Of a stretch of 6,349 nucleotides of DNA, positions 1 to 6,209 are shown piece by piece. Positions within the stretch are counted from its first letter, which is position 1; every line of letters begins with the position of its first letter. The notes under the pieces are model-generated. The model did not search any database and was not told the origin of the DNA. It saw nothing but the letters and a program-made list of their open reading frames with translations. The stretch is taken from contig JAOAFW010000411.1 in the NCBI GenBank assembly GCA_026416065.1, forward strand, positions 1 to 6,349, written 5' to 3'. The position numbers were made by a program, and so were the translations under genes. Source of the stretch: Fimbriimonadales bacterium. Its GTDB lineage: Bacteria > Armatimonadota > Fimbriimonadia > Fimbriimonadales > GBS-DC.

Positions 1-1572
1 CTCGAGGAACGCACCCTGCAGGTTGAACTTCAGATCCTGCGAAGCGTTGTAGTTCACGCCCGCGTAGAATCCGAGCAGGTCGGACGGGTTGTAGAGGTAG
101 CCGACACGACCCCACGAACCCGGCGCTGCGAAGTACGGGCGCACCTCGCGATAGCCAGCCACCAAGCCGAGGTTCTCGCTGAAGTTGTAGCCGACGTTCG
201 CATCGAGTGCCCAGTTATCCTCATCCAGCACGTTGGAAGTGTCGCGCAAGAAGTTGCTCTGAGCGTACTCCACACCGATGTTGAAGCCGGCGAACTTCGC
301 CTTGATGTCCGCGCCGAACACATCTGCGCGGTCGATGTTCACCGCTTCAGGCGCGCCGCCCGCGAAGTTGAAGTTCTGCCCGGCGCCGATGCCCGCGGCG
401 TAGTAGGTTGCACCGATGGTCATGTTCGTATCCTCGCCGCGAATCGCGTCGAACTCAAGGCGTGCGCCTGCGAACTGCTCCATCGGGGATGAGGTGGTCG
501 AGTTGTGGTTCTCGAAGCCCAGCACATTGAACACACCGTTATTCGACTGCTGGTTCACCTGTGCAGCCCAGAGGTTCAGACGGAATGTATCGAAGTTGAA
601 GCTCAGCGCGCCACCATCCACACGGAACGCCCCATCGCCATAGCGCGGGAAGTTCAGGTAGTAGTTGGGCTTGGTGCGCTGCAGGGTGAACGGTGTAATC
701 TTGGCAGGGAAGCGACCGACGGTCACATCCACCTTCGCACCGAACAAATCGATGGGCGCCTTCACGAAGGCTTCCCAGATGGTGATGTCGGTATTGCCAA
801 CAGCGGCGGGACCGCTGAAGGACGTGAACGCGCTCTTGCCCGAGCCGCCTGCGTAGGGCAGGAAGTTGCCCAGAATGAAGGTCGCCGAACCGGAGACTTC
901 ATCATTAATCTGACCGCTGAAGGTCAGACCCAGCTCGTGCACCACGCTGACTTCCTGCAGCAACTTGCCGCTGCCGAGCGTCGTGCGATTCAGAGTGTAC
1001 ACATCCTTCCCATCGATGCTGTGCGCACCGTACACACCGAAGGACAGGTCGCCGCTCATTTTGAACTTGTCTTCCTTGCCCTCGAGTGCCTCGACACGCG
1101 CACGCAGCGACGCCATATCGCGCTTCAGCGTGTCCACATCCACGCCCATGCCCGCCAGCTCCTGCTGGAAGGTCTGTGCCAGTCGCTGCAGGGTCTGCAC
1201 CGCCTCATTCAGACGACGCAGCTCCTGAATCTGGTTGCGCAGCTCGTTGATCTGGTTCTGAAGCTGGGTGGTATCGGCAGGCTGCGGTGTGGGTGCCTGT
1301 CGCCCAGCAATCTCCTCGATGCGCTGGGTCAGCGTGCGCAGTCGCTCGTCGATGTTGCGGTAAGCGCGCGCGATTGCCTGCGCAAACTCAGCACGGGTCA
1401 TGGTGCGGTTCGGGCGGAAAGTGCCATCGGGATAACCCTCGATGATGCCCATCTGCACCAGCTGCTCAATCGACTGATACGCCCAGTGCCCAGGCGGGAC
1501 ATCCCGCATCTGAGCGAAGGTCAAGCCCGTAATCAGGCTCAGACCAGCCACACTAATGAGTAAACGCTTCAT
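1..1572 (-). CDS. SLH-domain outer-membrane porin (OmpM/SlpA-like), C-terminus cut by window edge
   Basis: An outer-membrane beta-barrel protein that probably forms a diffusion channel and ties the outer membrane to the cell wall. Reading the minus strand from 1572 gives 524 codons with no stop before the edge, so the C-terminus is missing. Residues 1-20 are a signal peptide (MKRLL start, cleavage likely after TFA). Residues 22-70 are one SLH domain: DVPPGHWAY, then GYPDGTFRPN, then MTRAEFAQAI. Residues 72-165 are Leu/Gln/Arg-rich coiled coil with a Pro-containing break near 91-100. From about 170 onward, short alternating hydrophobic strands rich in aromatic residues and Gly, with Asn/Asp-rich loops, look like a porin barrel. 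In OmpM/SlpA/SomA proteins the SLH domain binds modified peptidoglycan or a wall polymer. Start: the ATG at 1572 follows a strong GGAGGAGG and opens directly into the signal peptide; an in-frame ATG at 1590 overlaps that site and is less likely. The architecture is secure; channel function and exact family are inferred. Confidence 0.9.
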   Translation of the reverse strand, partial: MKRLLISVAGLSLITGLTFAQMRDVPPGHWAYQSIEQLVQMGIIEGYPDGTFRPNRTMTRAEFAQAIARAYRNIDERLRTLTQRIEEIAGRQAPTPQPADTTQLQNQINELRNQIQELRRLNEAVQTLQRLAQTFQQELAGMGVDVDTLKRDMASLRARVEALEGKEDKFKMSGDLSFGVYGAHSIDGKDVYTLNRTTLGSGKLLQEVSVVHELGLTFSGQINDEVSGSATFILGNFLPYAGGSGKSAFTSFSGPAAVGNTDITIWEAFVKAPIDLFGAKVDVTVGRFPAKITPFTLQRTKPNYYLNFPRYGDGAFRVDGGALSFNFDTFRLNLWAAQVNQQSNNGVFNVLGFENHNSTTSSPMEQFAGARLEFDAIRGEDTNMTIGATYYAAGIGAGQNFNFAGGAPEAVNIDRADVFGADIKAKFAGFNIGVEYAQSNFLRDTSNVLDEDNWALDANVGYNFSENLGLVAGYREVRPYFAAPGSWGRVGYLYNPSDLLGFYAGVNYNASQDLKFNLQGAFLE

Positions 1573-1580
1573 AGAAGCAT

Positions 1581-1588
1581 CCTCCTCC
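1581..1588 (-). promoter_or_regulatory. Shine-Dalgarno site of the SLH porin gene
   Basis: On the minus strand GGAGGAGG stands 8 bases before the ATG at 1572. This near-perfect anti-16S match fixes the start at MKRLL rather than at the in-frame ATG at 1590. It fits a highly expressed envelope protein. Confidence 0.8.
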
Positions 1589-1698
1589 ATGAGTTAGATT
1601 AGAAGGATATTCCTGAGGCATGGGGGAGAGGCGCGTTCAGCCGTTCCAAGGTTTCCTGAAGCGCATTCCCTTGCGCACTCTGAAACTCCTTCACCTAT

Positions 1699-1728
1699 AT
1701 ATTACCCCATCTTTACAGAAAAAGTCAA
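1699..1728 (-). promoter_or_regulatory. Predicted sigma70-type promoter of the SLH porin gene
   Basis: On the minus strand TTGACT (1728-1723) and TAATAT (1704-1699) are separated by 18 bases. Each box matches the sigma70 consensus at five of six positions. Transcription would begin near 1692, leaving a leader of about 120 bases before the porin ATG at 1572. The site lies in the most AT-rich part of the intergenic region, between sbcC and the porin gene, so the porin can be transcribed independently of the operon upstream. It is a prediction from sequence only. Confidence 0.6.
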
Positions 1729-1732
1729 GGGG

Positions 1733-1761
1733 GTGCCAGATACCGGAGGCGGGTATGCCAC
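1733..1761. repeat. Imperfect inverted repeat upstream of the porin -35 box
   Basis: Plus-strand arms GTGCCAGATACC (1733-1744) and GGGTATGCCAC (1751-1761) are near reverse complements, with a perfect ATACC/GGTAT core around a 7-base loop. Read on the minus strand, it lies after the sbcC stop (1801) and just before the porin -35 box, with a short T run about 8 bases further on. It could be an operator, a weak terminator for the sbcC operon, or a copy of a dispersed intergenic palindrome. The stem is short and has mismatches, so no role can be assigned from this window alone. Confidence 0.4.
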
Positions 1762-1775
1762 ATCGTTTTATGCGC

Positions 1776-1785
1776 TGTCGCGACA
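1776..1785. repeat. 10-bp perfect palindrome TGTCGCGACA
   Basis: A perfect self-complementary decamer 16 bases beyond the sbcC stop codon and about 48 bases upstream of the porin -35 box. It could be a dimeric regulator site or chance in GC-rich DNA. There is no second copy in this intergenic region. Confidence 0.25.
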
Positions 1786-1800
1786 CGAAGCCGAACGGTC

Positions 1801-4602
1801 TTATATAGCCTCTGGCTCCAGCAGAGGGAGAGTGGGCAGATCAGGTTCTACCAGTTCACTGGCGCGCGTGAGTGGGTTGCGCTGCACCCGTAGACAGCGA
1901 TCTGCTGCTTCATTAATCTCCTCAAAATGCGAAATGACCAGAATTTGATCGAACCAAGTGCGCAGGTTATTGAGCAGTTCCATCACATTCTGGCGTCGCT
2001 CGGAGTCGAGCGAGGCAAACACCTCGTCCAGGATAAGTAGCGAGAGGGGTTGTCCAGCCCGTTCGGTAATCAGTCGCGCGAGGGCAAGGCGCAGGCTTAG
2101 GTTCACGATGTCTTCCTCACCGCCCGAGATCACGGCTTTGCGATGCCCCTCATCGATCACTGTGAACCGGTACTCCTCGTCGATGTCCAGCTCGGTGTAG
2201 CGTCCGTTCGTGAGCGTGCTGAGGAACTCGGTGGCGATGCTGGCGAGCATCGGGCGCAGGCGTGTGTTGAGTTCGGTGCGGAAATCCTGGAACGCCTTGC
2301 GCAGGGTTTGATGCATCATCAACGCCTGCTCTTTTTGACGCAACTGCTGCTGGAGCTGAGCAATTTGCTCCAGTTGTGTCTTGAGGTGGTCGCGCAAGGT
2401 AGCTTGGCTGGCATATTCAGCGCGTCGGGCGGCGAGGGAGCGCTCTAAGGCGTTCACATGCTGTTCCAGTTCCTGATAGGCATGCGCCGCGTGCAGGTAG
2501 GCCTCTTCCGAGTAGCCCAGTTGCTCGAGCTGTTGTTCTATTTGTTGCAGCTGTGCTGTGTTCGCGTTCAGTTCGGCTTTTGCTTCATCAATCTGGCGCA
2601 ATAGCTCGTCGCGTCGGCGGATAATCGGGGTGAGCTGGAGCACCTCCTCGTAAAGCGGACGCAGCAGTTCCACTTGCTGGCGCAGGGCGTGGTGGCGTTC
2701 CGCGTCGTAGCCAGCAGGCAGCGAATCGATCTGTCGCTGCAGGTCAGTAATACGCTGCGCGGTTTGCTGAATTTCGCGTTCAACGGTGCGCAGTCGGCGC
2801 AGTTCGCCCTGAAGTTGTCGCGCCTGCTCTATCTCAGGCTGCAACTCACGCAGCTCGTCTTGCAGATGTTGCTCCTCTTCGGGGTTGTAGATTGGAATCC
2901 GCTCGAGACGCTGGCTCAGGTCTGCTATCTGCTGTTTTAGCCTGTCGAGCTGTTGGAGTTCAGCGTCGAGTTGGCGCAGTTGCGCCTGAAGTTGGGCGAG
3001 GCGTTGATGCGCGGCGTCGCGCTGTTGCTGCAGTTGCTGGAGCTGCTCGCGAATGGCTTGGGCTTCTGGCGGCTCTTGCTGGAGTTGCTCGACGCGCTGG
3101 TGCAGGGCGTGCAGCTCGCCCTCCGTCGCCTGCGCGTCCGCTTTTGCCTGCTGGAGGACCTCGTGATAGGCGTCGCCGAGCGGCTGCCCGCATGTGGGGC
3201 ATGCGCCTTCCGTACCCAGCGACTCGAGCTCCGCGATGCGCTCACGCTGTTGATCGAGCGCGGTTTGCAGGCTGAGCGTCTGGGCTTCCGCGTGAGCGCG
3301 TTGCCGGTTCCAGTCCTGAAGAGTCGTGTGGAGCTGATTTTCGAGGCTGGCGCAGGCTTCCTGATGTTGTTGGAGAATGGTCTGCGCCTGCTGGAGAGCG
3401 TGCTGGAGGTCGGCGCGCTCGGACTCTTTTTGGCAGAGCGCGTCGACCTGCTGCTGCAGATTCTGAATCTGGGCTTCGAGGCGGGCGCGTTCCGGGGCTT
3501 GCTGAGCAATCTGGCGCAGGTGTTGCAACAGCTGCTGGAGTTGCTCTGCCCGTTCCAAACGTGGCTGCAAAGTGTTCAGCACTACCTGCTTTTGCTGCAG
3601 GTCGGTGTGCTCTGCCTGTAGTTGTGCCTGTTGCTGGCGCAGGCTCTCCTGTTGGGCGTGCAGTTGCGCTCGCTGTTGTTCTGCCTGCGCCAGTTGCTCT
3701 ATCTGTTCCAGTTCTCTGGCGAGGTCACGGTAGCGTTTAGCGTCTGCTTCGATGGCTTTATAGCGGTCGCAGGCTTGTTTGAGTTCTTCCCAGTATTCGC
3801 GCAGTTCGTTCACGCGCTTTTCGGCGTGTTGACAATTGTTTTCGAGCAGGGCGCGTTGCTGGCTTAATCGGATGTGCTGTTCGCGCAGGGCGTTTTGAGC
3901 GTCGAACTGTTGTTTGGCGGCGTTGCGCTGAGCAGTCGCTGTTTCCAGCGTTGCTTCTTCCTCGCGCAGGGCGGCTTCGGTCTGCTGCAAGGTGGCTTCC
4001 ACACCTTGGAGTTGCTGTTCGAGGGCTTGGGGGTCACCGATGTTCTGGCGCAGGGCGTCCACTTCGGTGTTCAGCGCGCGCACCTCCAGCGCGACCCGTT
4101 CGTGAGCGTCTGTAATGCGCTCGTAGCCCAGCATTTTGCTGATTTCCTCGCGCCGTCGCTGGGGTGAATACGCCATAAACTCCAGTTCTTTCTGGCGTGC
4201 GCAGAAGCTGGTCTGAAACTGCAAGTGGTTCATGCCCAGCAGTTGCAGCGCGCGTTCGTTGACGGAGGTGGTACCGCGTGCGAGGGGCAGCCATGTGCCA
4301 TCGCTGTTCAGTTGCGCCAGTTCCGCGTCGGTGGGAGTGCGGCGTATCCGATAGCGGCGCTTCCCCAGTTCGAACTCCAACGTGACGCGCACTTTCGCCC
4401 CGCCCTGCGACCAGAGGAATCGGATTGTATCCACCCCTTCGCGCAGGGCGCGTGCGCCATACAGCGCCCACAGAGTCGCCTCGACGAGCGTGGTCTTACC
4501 TGAGCCGTTCGCGCCGACGATGGCGGTCACACCCTGCTCGAAGGCGACCTGTGCGTGCGCGTACTGCCGAAAGTTCTCCAAGTCCAGCGCGATTAAGCGC
4601 AT
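1801..4602 (-). CDS. sbcC: SbcC/Rad50-type DNA repair ATPase with zinc hook
   Basis: An SMC-like ATPase subunit of the SbcCD (Rad50-Mre11) complex, which in known members opens and trims DNA ends, hairpins and protein-blocked ends in the cytoplasm. The 933 residues are in the usual family range and the gene looks intact. The N-terminal ATPase half has Walker A GANGSGKTT (30-38) and a Q-loop region around LQFQTSFCARQKEL (127-140). Two long coiled-coil arms (about 165-460 and 475-770) flank the zinc hook CPTC (468-471), where two molecules join through a metal ion. The C-terminal half has signature ISGGEED (825-831), Walker B LSLLILDE (853-860), D-loop ASLD (863-866) and H-loop His892. The arms are unusually Gln-rich (about 133 Gln in the protein by hand count, 14%). 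The start at 4602 is 3 bases after the upstream gene's stop and lacks a clear Shine-Dalgarno site, suggesting translational coupling. No sbcD/mre11 gene is adjacent. Family assignment is firm; the cellular role is inferred from the family. Confidence 0.95.
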   Translation of the reverse strand: MRLIALDLENFRQYAHAQVAFEQGVTAIVGANGSGKTTLVEATLWALYGARALREGVDTIRFLWSQGGAKVRVTLEFELGKRRYRIRRTPTDAELAQLNSDGTWLPLARGTTSVNERALQLLGMNHLQFQTSFCARQKELEFMAYSPQRRREEISKMLGYERITDAHERVALEVRALNTEVDALRQNIGDPQALEQQLQGVEATLQQTEAALREEEATLETATAQRNAAKQQFDAQNALREQHIRLSQQRALLENNCQHAEKRVNELREYWEELKQACDRYKAIEADAKRYRDLARELEQIEQLAQAEQQRAQLHAQQESLRQQQAQLQAEHTDLQQKQVVLNTLQPRLERAEQLQQLLQHLRQIAQQAPERARLEAQIQNLQQQVDALCQKESERADLQHALQQAQTILQQHQEACASLENQLHTTLQDWNRQRAHAEAQTLSLQTALDQQRERIAELESLGTEGACPTCGQPLGDAYHEVLQQAKADAQATEGELHALHQRVEQLQQEPPEAQAIREQLQQLQQQRDAAHQRLAQLQAQLRQLDAELQQLDRLKQQIADLSQRLERIPIYNPEEEQHLQDELRELQPEIEQARQLQGELRRLRTVEREIQQTAQRITDLQRQIDSLPAGYDAERHHALRQQVELLRPLYEEVLQLTPIIRRRDELLRQIDEAKAELNANTAQLQQIEQQLEQLGYSEEAYLHAAHAYQELEQHVNALERSLAARRAEYASQATLRDHLKTQLEQIAQLQQQLRQKEQALMMHQTLRKAFQDFRTELNTRLRPMLASIATEFLSTLTNGRYTELDIDEEYRFTVIDEGHRKAVISGGEEDIVNLSLRLALARLITERAGQPLSLLILDEVFASLDSERRQNVMELLNNLRTWFDQILVISHFEEINEAADRCLRVQRNPLTRASELVEPDLPTLPLLEPEAI

Positions 4603-4605
4603 AAG

Positions 4606-5196
4606 TTAGCGCGTTCCCGGTTTGGGCGTCTTCGCATCGACCTCTTCTTGCGACCACCTCGGTTCGGGTACAAGCAGCGTGAAGGTACTGATAGGCGTCA
4701 GTTCGCGCCGCGCTCCATCCAGAAACGCTGCGCCCATGCCCGACAGGTTGAACGCCGCTACACCCTTAAAATCAATCTGCCCCTCACGCAGTACTGCGCG
4801 TACCGAGTCGTACTTGCCTTGAATGCGCAGCACGCCCTGCCCCTTGTAGACCTTGAGTCGCCTATCAAGCGGCGGCTTGATGCGCACATTACGGGGCAGC
4901 TCCTTCACTTCCTGAAAGCCTTCTACTTGAACATTGCCCTGCACGGTGTTCACGATGAGGTATCCGCGCCCGCGCACGGTGAGCGTTCCCTCGCCGCGCG
5001 AGAAGAAGTTGAGCGGCTTGCCCTGCGCGGTAAGCGTTCCGGGCTTCGGGGGTTGCTGTTTCTGTTGCGGCTGCGCCTGTTGCTGCTTGGGGTGCTGCTG
5101 ATTATCGTGTTGATGGTCATGGCTGTGGTCGTGCTGCTGCGCTACGCCAACAACCAGCACGGCAAACGCTGTGATAAGTGCAAAGAGTTTCTTCAT
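4606..5196 (-). CDS. Small secreted protein with His/Gln-rich segment and beta-rich domain, function unknown
   Basis: I do not recognise the family. The 196-residue product starts with a clear signal peptide (MKKLFALITAFAVLVVGVA, cleavage likely after residue 19), so it should act outside the cytoplasmic membrane. There is no lipobox Cys, and the protein contains no Cys at all. Residues 20-52 form a low-complexity segment with His at 22, 24, 26, 28, 30 and 35 in alternation with Asp, Ser, Gln or Asn, followed by a Gln/Pro/Lys tract. Such His clusters often bind Zn, Ni or Cu, but that is inference here. Residues 53-181 look all-beta, with repeated Gly-x-Gly-x-Leu-x-Val/Ile strands (GEGTLTVRGRG near 68, GQGVLRIQGKY near 119). 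The C-terminal tail is charged and Pro-containing. The start at 5196 is chosen for its AGGAGG 6 bases upstream and the direct entry into the signal peptide; an in-frame ATG at 5211 overlaps the trxB stop. It lies between trxB and sbcC in a likely operon. Confidence 0.8.
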   Translation of the reverse strand: MKKLFALITAFAVLVVGVAQQHDHSHDHQHDNQQHPKQQQAQPQQKQQPPKPGTLTAQGKPLNFFSRGEGTLTVRGRGYLIVNTVQGNVQVEGFQEVKELPRNVRIKPPLDRRLKVYKGQGVLRIQGKYDSVRAVLREGQIDFKGVAAFNLSGMGAAFLDGARRELTPISTFTLLVPEPRWSQEEVDAKTPKPGTR

Positions 5197-5202
5197 CGGT
5201 TG

Positions 5203-5208
5203 CCTCCT
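5203..5208 (-). promoter_or_regulatory. Shine-Dalgarno site of the His-rich protein gene, abutting the trxB stop
   Basis: On the minus strand TGAGGAGG combines the trxB stop codon TGA (5210-5208) with AGGAGG (5208-5203), 6 bases before the ATG at 5196. It decides the start (MKKLF) and suggests that a ribosome ending trxB can re-initiate here, supporting an operon. Confidence 0.7.
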
Positions 5209-6143
5209 CAATGAAACTTCGCTGCGAGCCAGCGTTCGGCGTCCAGCGCCGCCATGCAGCCGGTGCCTGCCGCCGTGACCGCCTGACGATATACCTTGTC
5301 CATCACATCACCCGCCGCGAACACGCCCTCCACGCTGGTATAAGTGCCGTTGCGCGTGATAATATAACCCTGCTCGTCCATCTCCAGAATGCCTTGAAAG
5401 ATTTGCGTATTAGGCGTGTGTCCGATGGCAATAAACACGCCGTCGATGGGGAAGTCGTACTCTTCGTCGGTTTTGAGGTTGTGCAGGCGCACGCCGGTGA
5501 CTTTGCCGACGTTCACATCGTGGATGTCCCGCACAACGGTGTTCCAGATGAACTCGATTTTGGGGTTGCGGAAGGCGCGCTCTTGCATGATTTTGGAAGC
5601 CCTCAGATCATCGCGTCGATGCACCACGTAGACTTTCTCGCAGTGGTTGGTGAGATAGAGCGCTTCTTCCATCGCCGTATCACCGCCGCCGACCACGATG
5701 ACCTTCTTACCTCTAAAGAAGAACCCATCGCAGGTGGCGCATGCCGACACGCCGCGCCCCTGCAGTTTCGACTCGTTTTCCAGCCCCAGCCACTTGGCAG
5801 ACGCGCCTGTGGCGACAATCACCGCGAGAGCTCGATACTCCTTCCCCGTGTCGTTCCAGAGACGGAACGGGTGTTCACTAAAATCTACTTTGGTGATGGT
5901 TTCATATAAAATGCGTGTGTCGAATCGTTCTGCTTGTTTGCGGAATAGCTCCATCATCTCGGGTCCCTGAACGCCGTCGGGGAAGCCGGGGTAGTTCTCC
6001 ACATCGGTAGTTATCATCAGTTGCCCGCCGGGCTGGATGCCTGCGAACAGTAAGGGTTGCAGGCTGGCGCGGGCGGCGTAAATCGCCGCTGTATAACCCG
6101 CCGGCCCCGAACCCACGATGATTAGCTTCTCCACGCCTTCCAT
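5208..6143 (-). CDS. trxB: Thioredoxin reductase (NADPH, FAD)
   Basis: Transfers electrons from NADPH through FAD to thioredoxin, keeping cytoplasmic thiols reduced. The 311 residues match the usual length of low-molecular-weight bacterial TrxB. In order: FAD-binding GSGPAGYTAA (11-20); the Gly-Gly-Gln-Leu segment and ENYPGFPDGV (49-58) typical of the family; second FAD stretch VIVATGASAKWLG (108-120); redox-active CATC (135-138) followed by Asp-Gly-Phe-Phe; NADPH-binding VGGGDTAMEEA (151-161); HRRDDLRAS (175-183), whose Arg residues recognise the NADPH 2'-phosphate; and C-terminal FAD motif VFAAGDV (274-280). The CATC and His-Arg-Arg motifs indicate a classical NADPH enzyme rather than a ferredoxin- or flavin-dependent relative. 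No key residue is missing. The ATG at 6143 has no convincing Shine-Dalgarno site, so the message may be leaderless or poorly led; a GTG at codon 4 is a less likely start. It is the first gene of the likely trxB/His-rich/sbcC operon and diverges from the kinase gene. Confidence 0.96.
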   Translation of the reverse strand: MEGVEKLIIVGSGPAGYTAAIYAARASLQPLLFAGIQPGGQLMITTDVENYPGFPDGVQGPEMMELFRKQAERFDTRILYETITKVDFSEHPFRLWNDTGKEYRALAVIVATGASAKWLGLENESKLQGRGVSACATCDGFFFRGKKVIVVGGGDTAMEEALYLTNHCEKVYVVHRRDDLRASKIMQERAFRNPKIEFIWNTVVRDIHDVNVGKVTGVRLHNLKTDEEYDFPIDGVFIAIGHTPNTQIFQGILEMDEQGYIITRNGTYTSVEGVFAAGDVMDKVYRQAVTAAGTGCMAALDAERWLAAKFH

Positions 6144-6153
6144 GACAGGTTAG

Positions 6154-6159
6154 AGTGTA
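6154..6159 (-). promoter_or_regulatory. Weak candidate -10 box for trxB
   Basis: The minus strand reads TACACT (four of six to TATAAT) ending 10 bases before the trxB ATG, with only a poor -35 candidate (GTGGAA) 17 bases upstream. If used, transcription would start within a few bases of the ATG, which would fit the missing Shine-Dalgarno site. The whole divergent spacer is only 66 bases, so a promoter must lie here or inside the kinase gene. No good promoter for the kinase is visible on the plus strand. Confidence 0.25.
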
Positions 6160-6198
6160 CCTGATTTGGCGCAGGATTCCACTCTGGAGGGGCGAATC

Positions 6199-6202
6199 GA
6201 GG
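6199..6202 (+). promoter_or_regulatory. Shine-Dalgarno site of the kinase gene
   Basis: GAGG stands 7 bases before the ATG at 6210 and supports that start. A second purine run, GGAGGGG (6187-6193), lies too far upstream to be the main site. Confidence 0.5.
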
Positions 6203-6209
6203 TATCGCC

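Noticed and set aside
505..1563. Long plus-strand open frame (352 codons) opposite the porin gene
   Set aside because: It is antisense to a gene with signal peptide, SLH motifs and barrel strands. Its translation has no recognisable domain, and the opening is explained by GC-rich codon bias of the true gene.
2953..3640. CAG/CTG-like repetitiveness considered as a microsatellite or CRISPR-like array
   Set aside because: There are no regular repeats and spacers. The pattern follows coiled-coil codons in frame with the SbcC protein.
2953..3867. Leu-rich plus-strand frames that look like membrane proteins opposite sbcC
   Set aside because: They are the complement of Gln/Leu-rich coiled-coil codons (CAG read as CTG). 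The apparent hydrophobic segments are an artefact of that repetition.
1801..4602. SbcC-like gene considered as a defence-system ATPase (for example a Lamassu/SMC-type or RloC-like protein)
   Set aside because: The CPTC zinc hook sits in the middle of long arms with standard Rad50 motifs at both ends, no extra nuclease or effector domain is fused, and the neighbours are housekeeping or envelope genes rather than defence genes.
5178..5909. Plus-strand open frame of 243 codons opposite trxB
   Set aside because: It lies antisense to a complete, motif-verified thioredoxin reductase and has no domain signature of its own.
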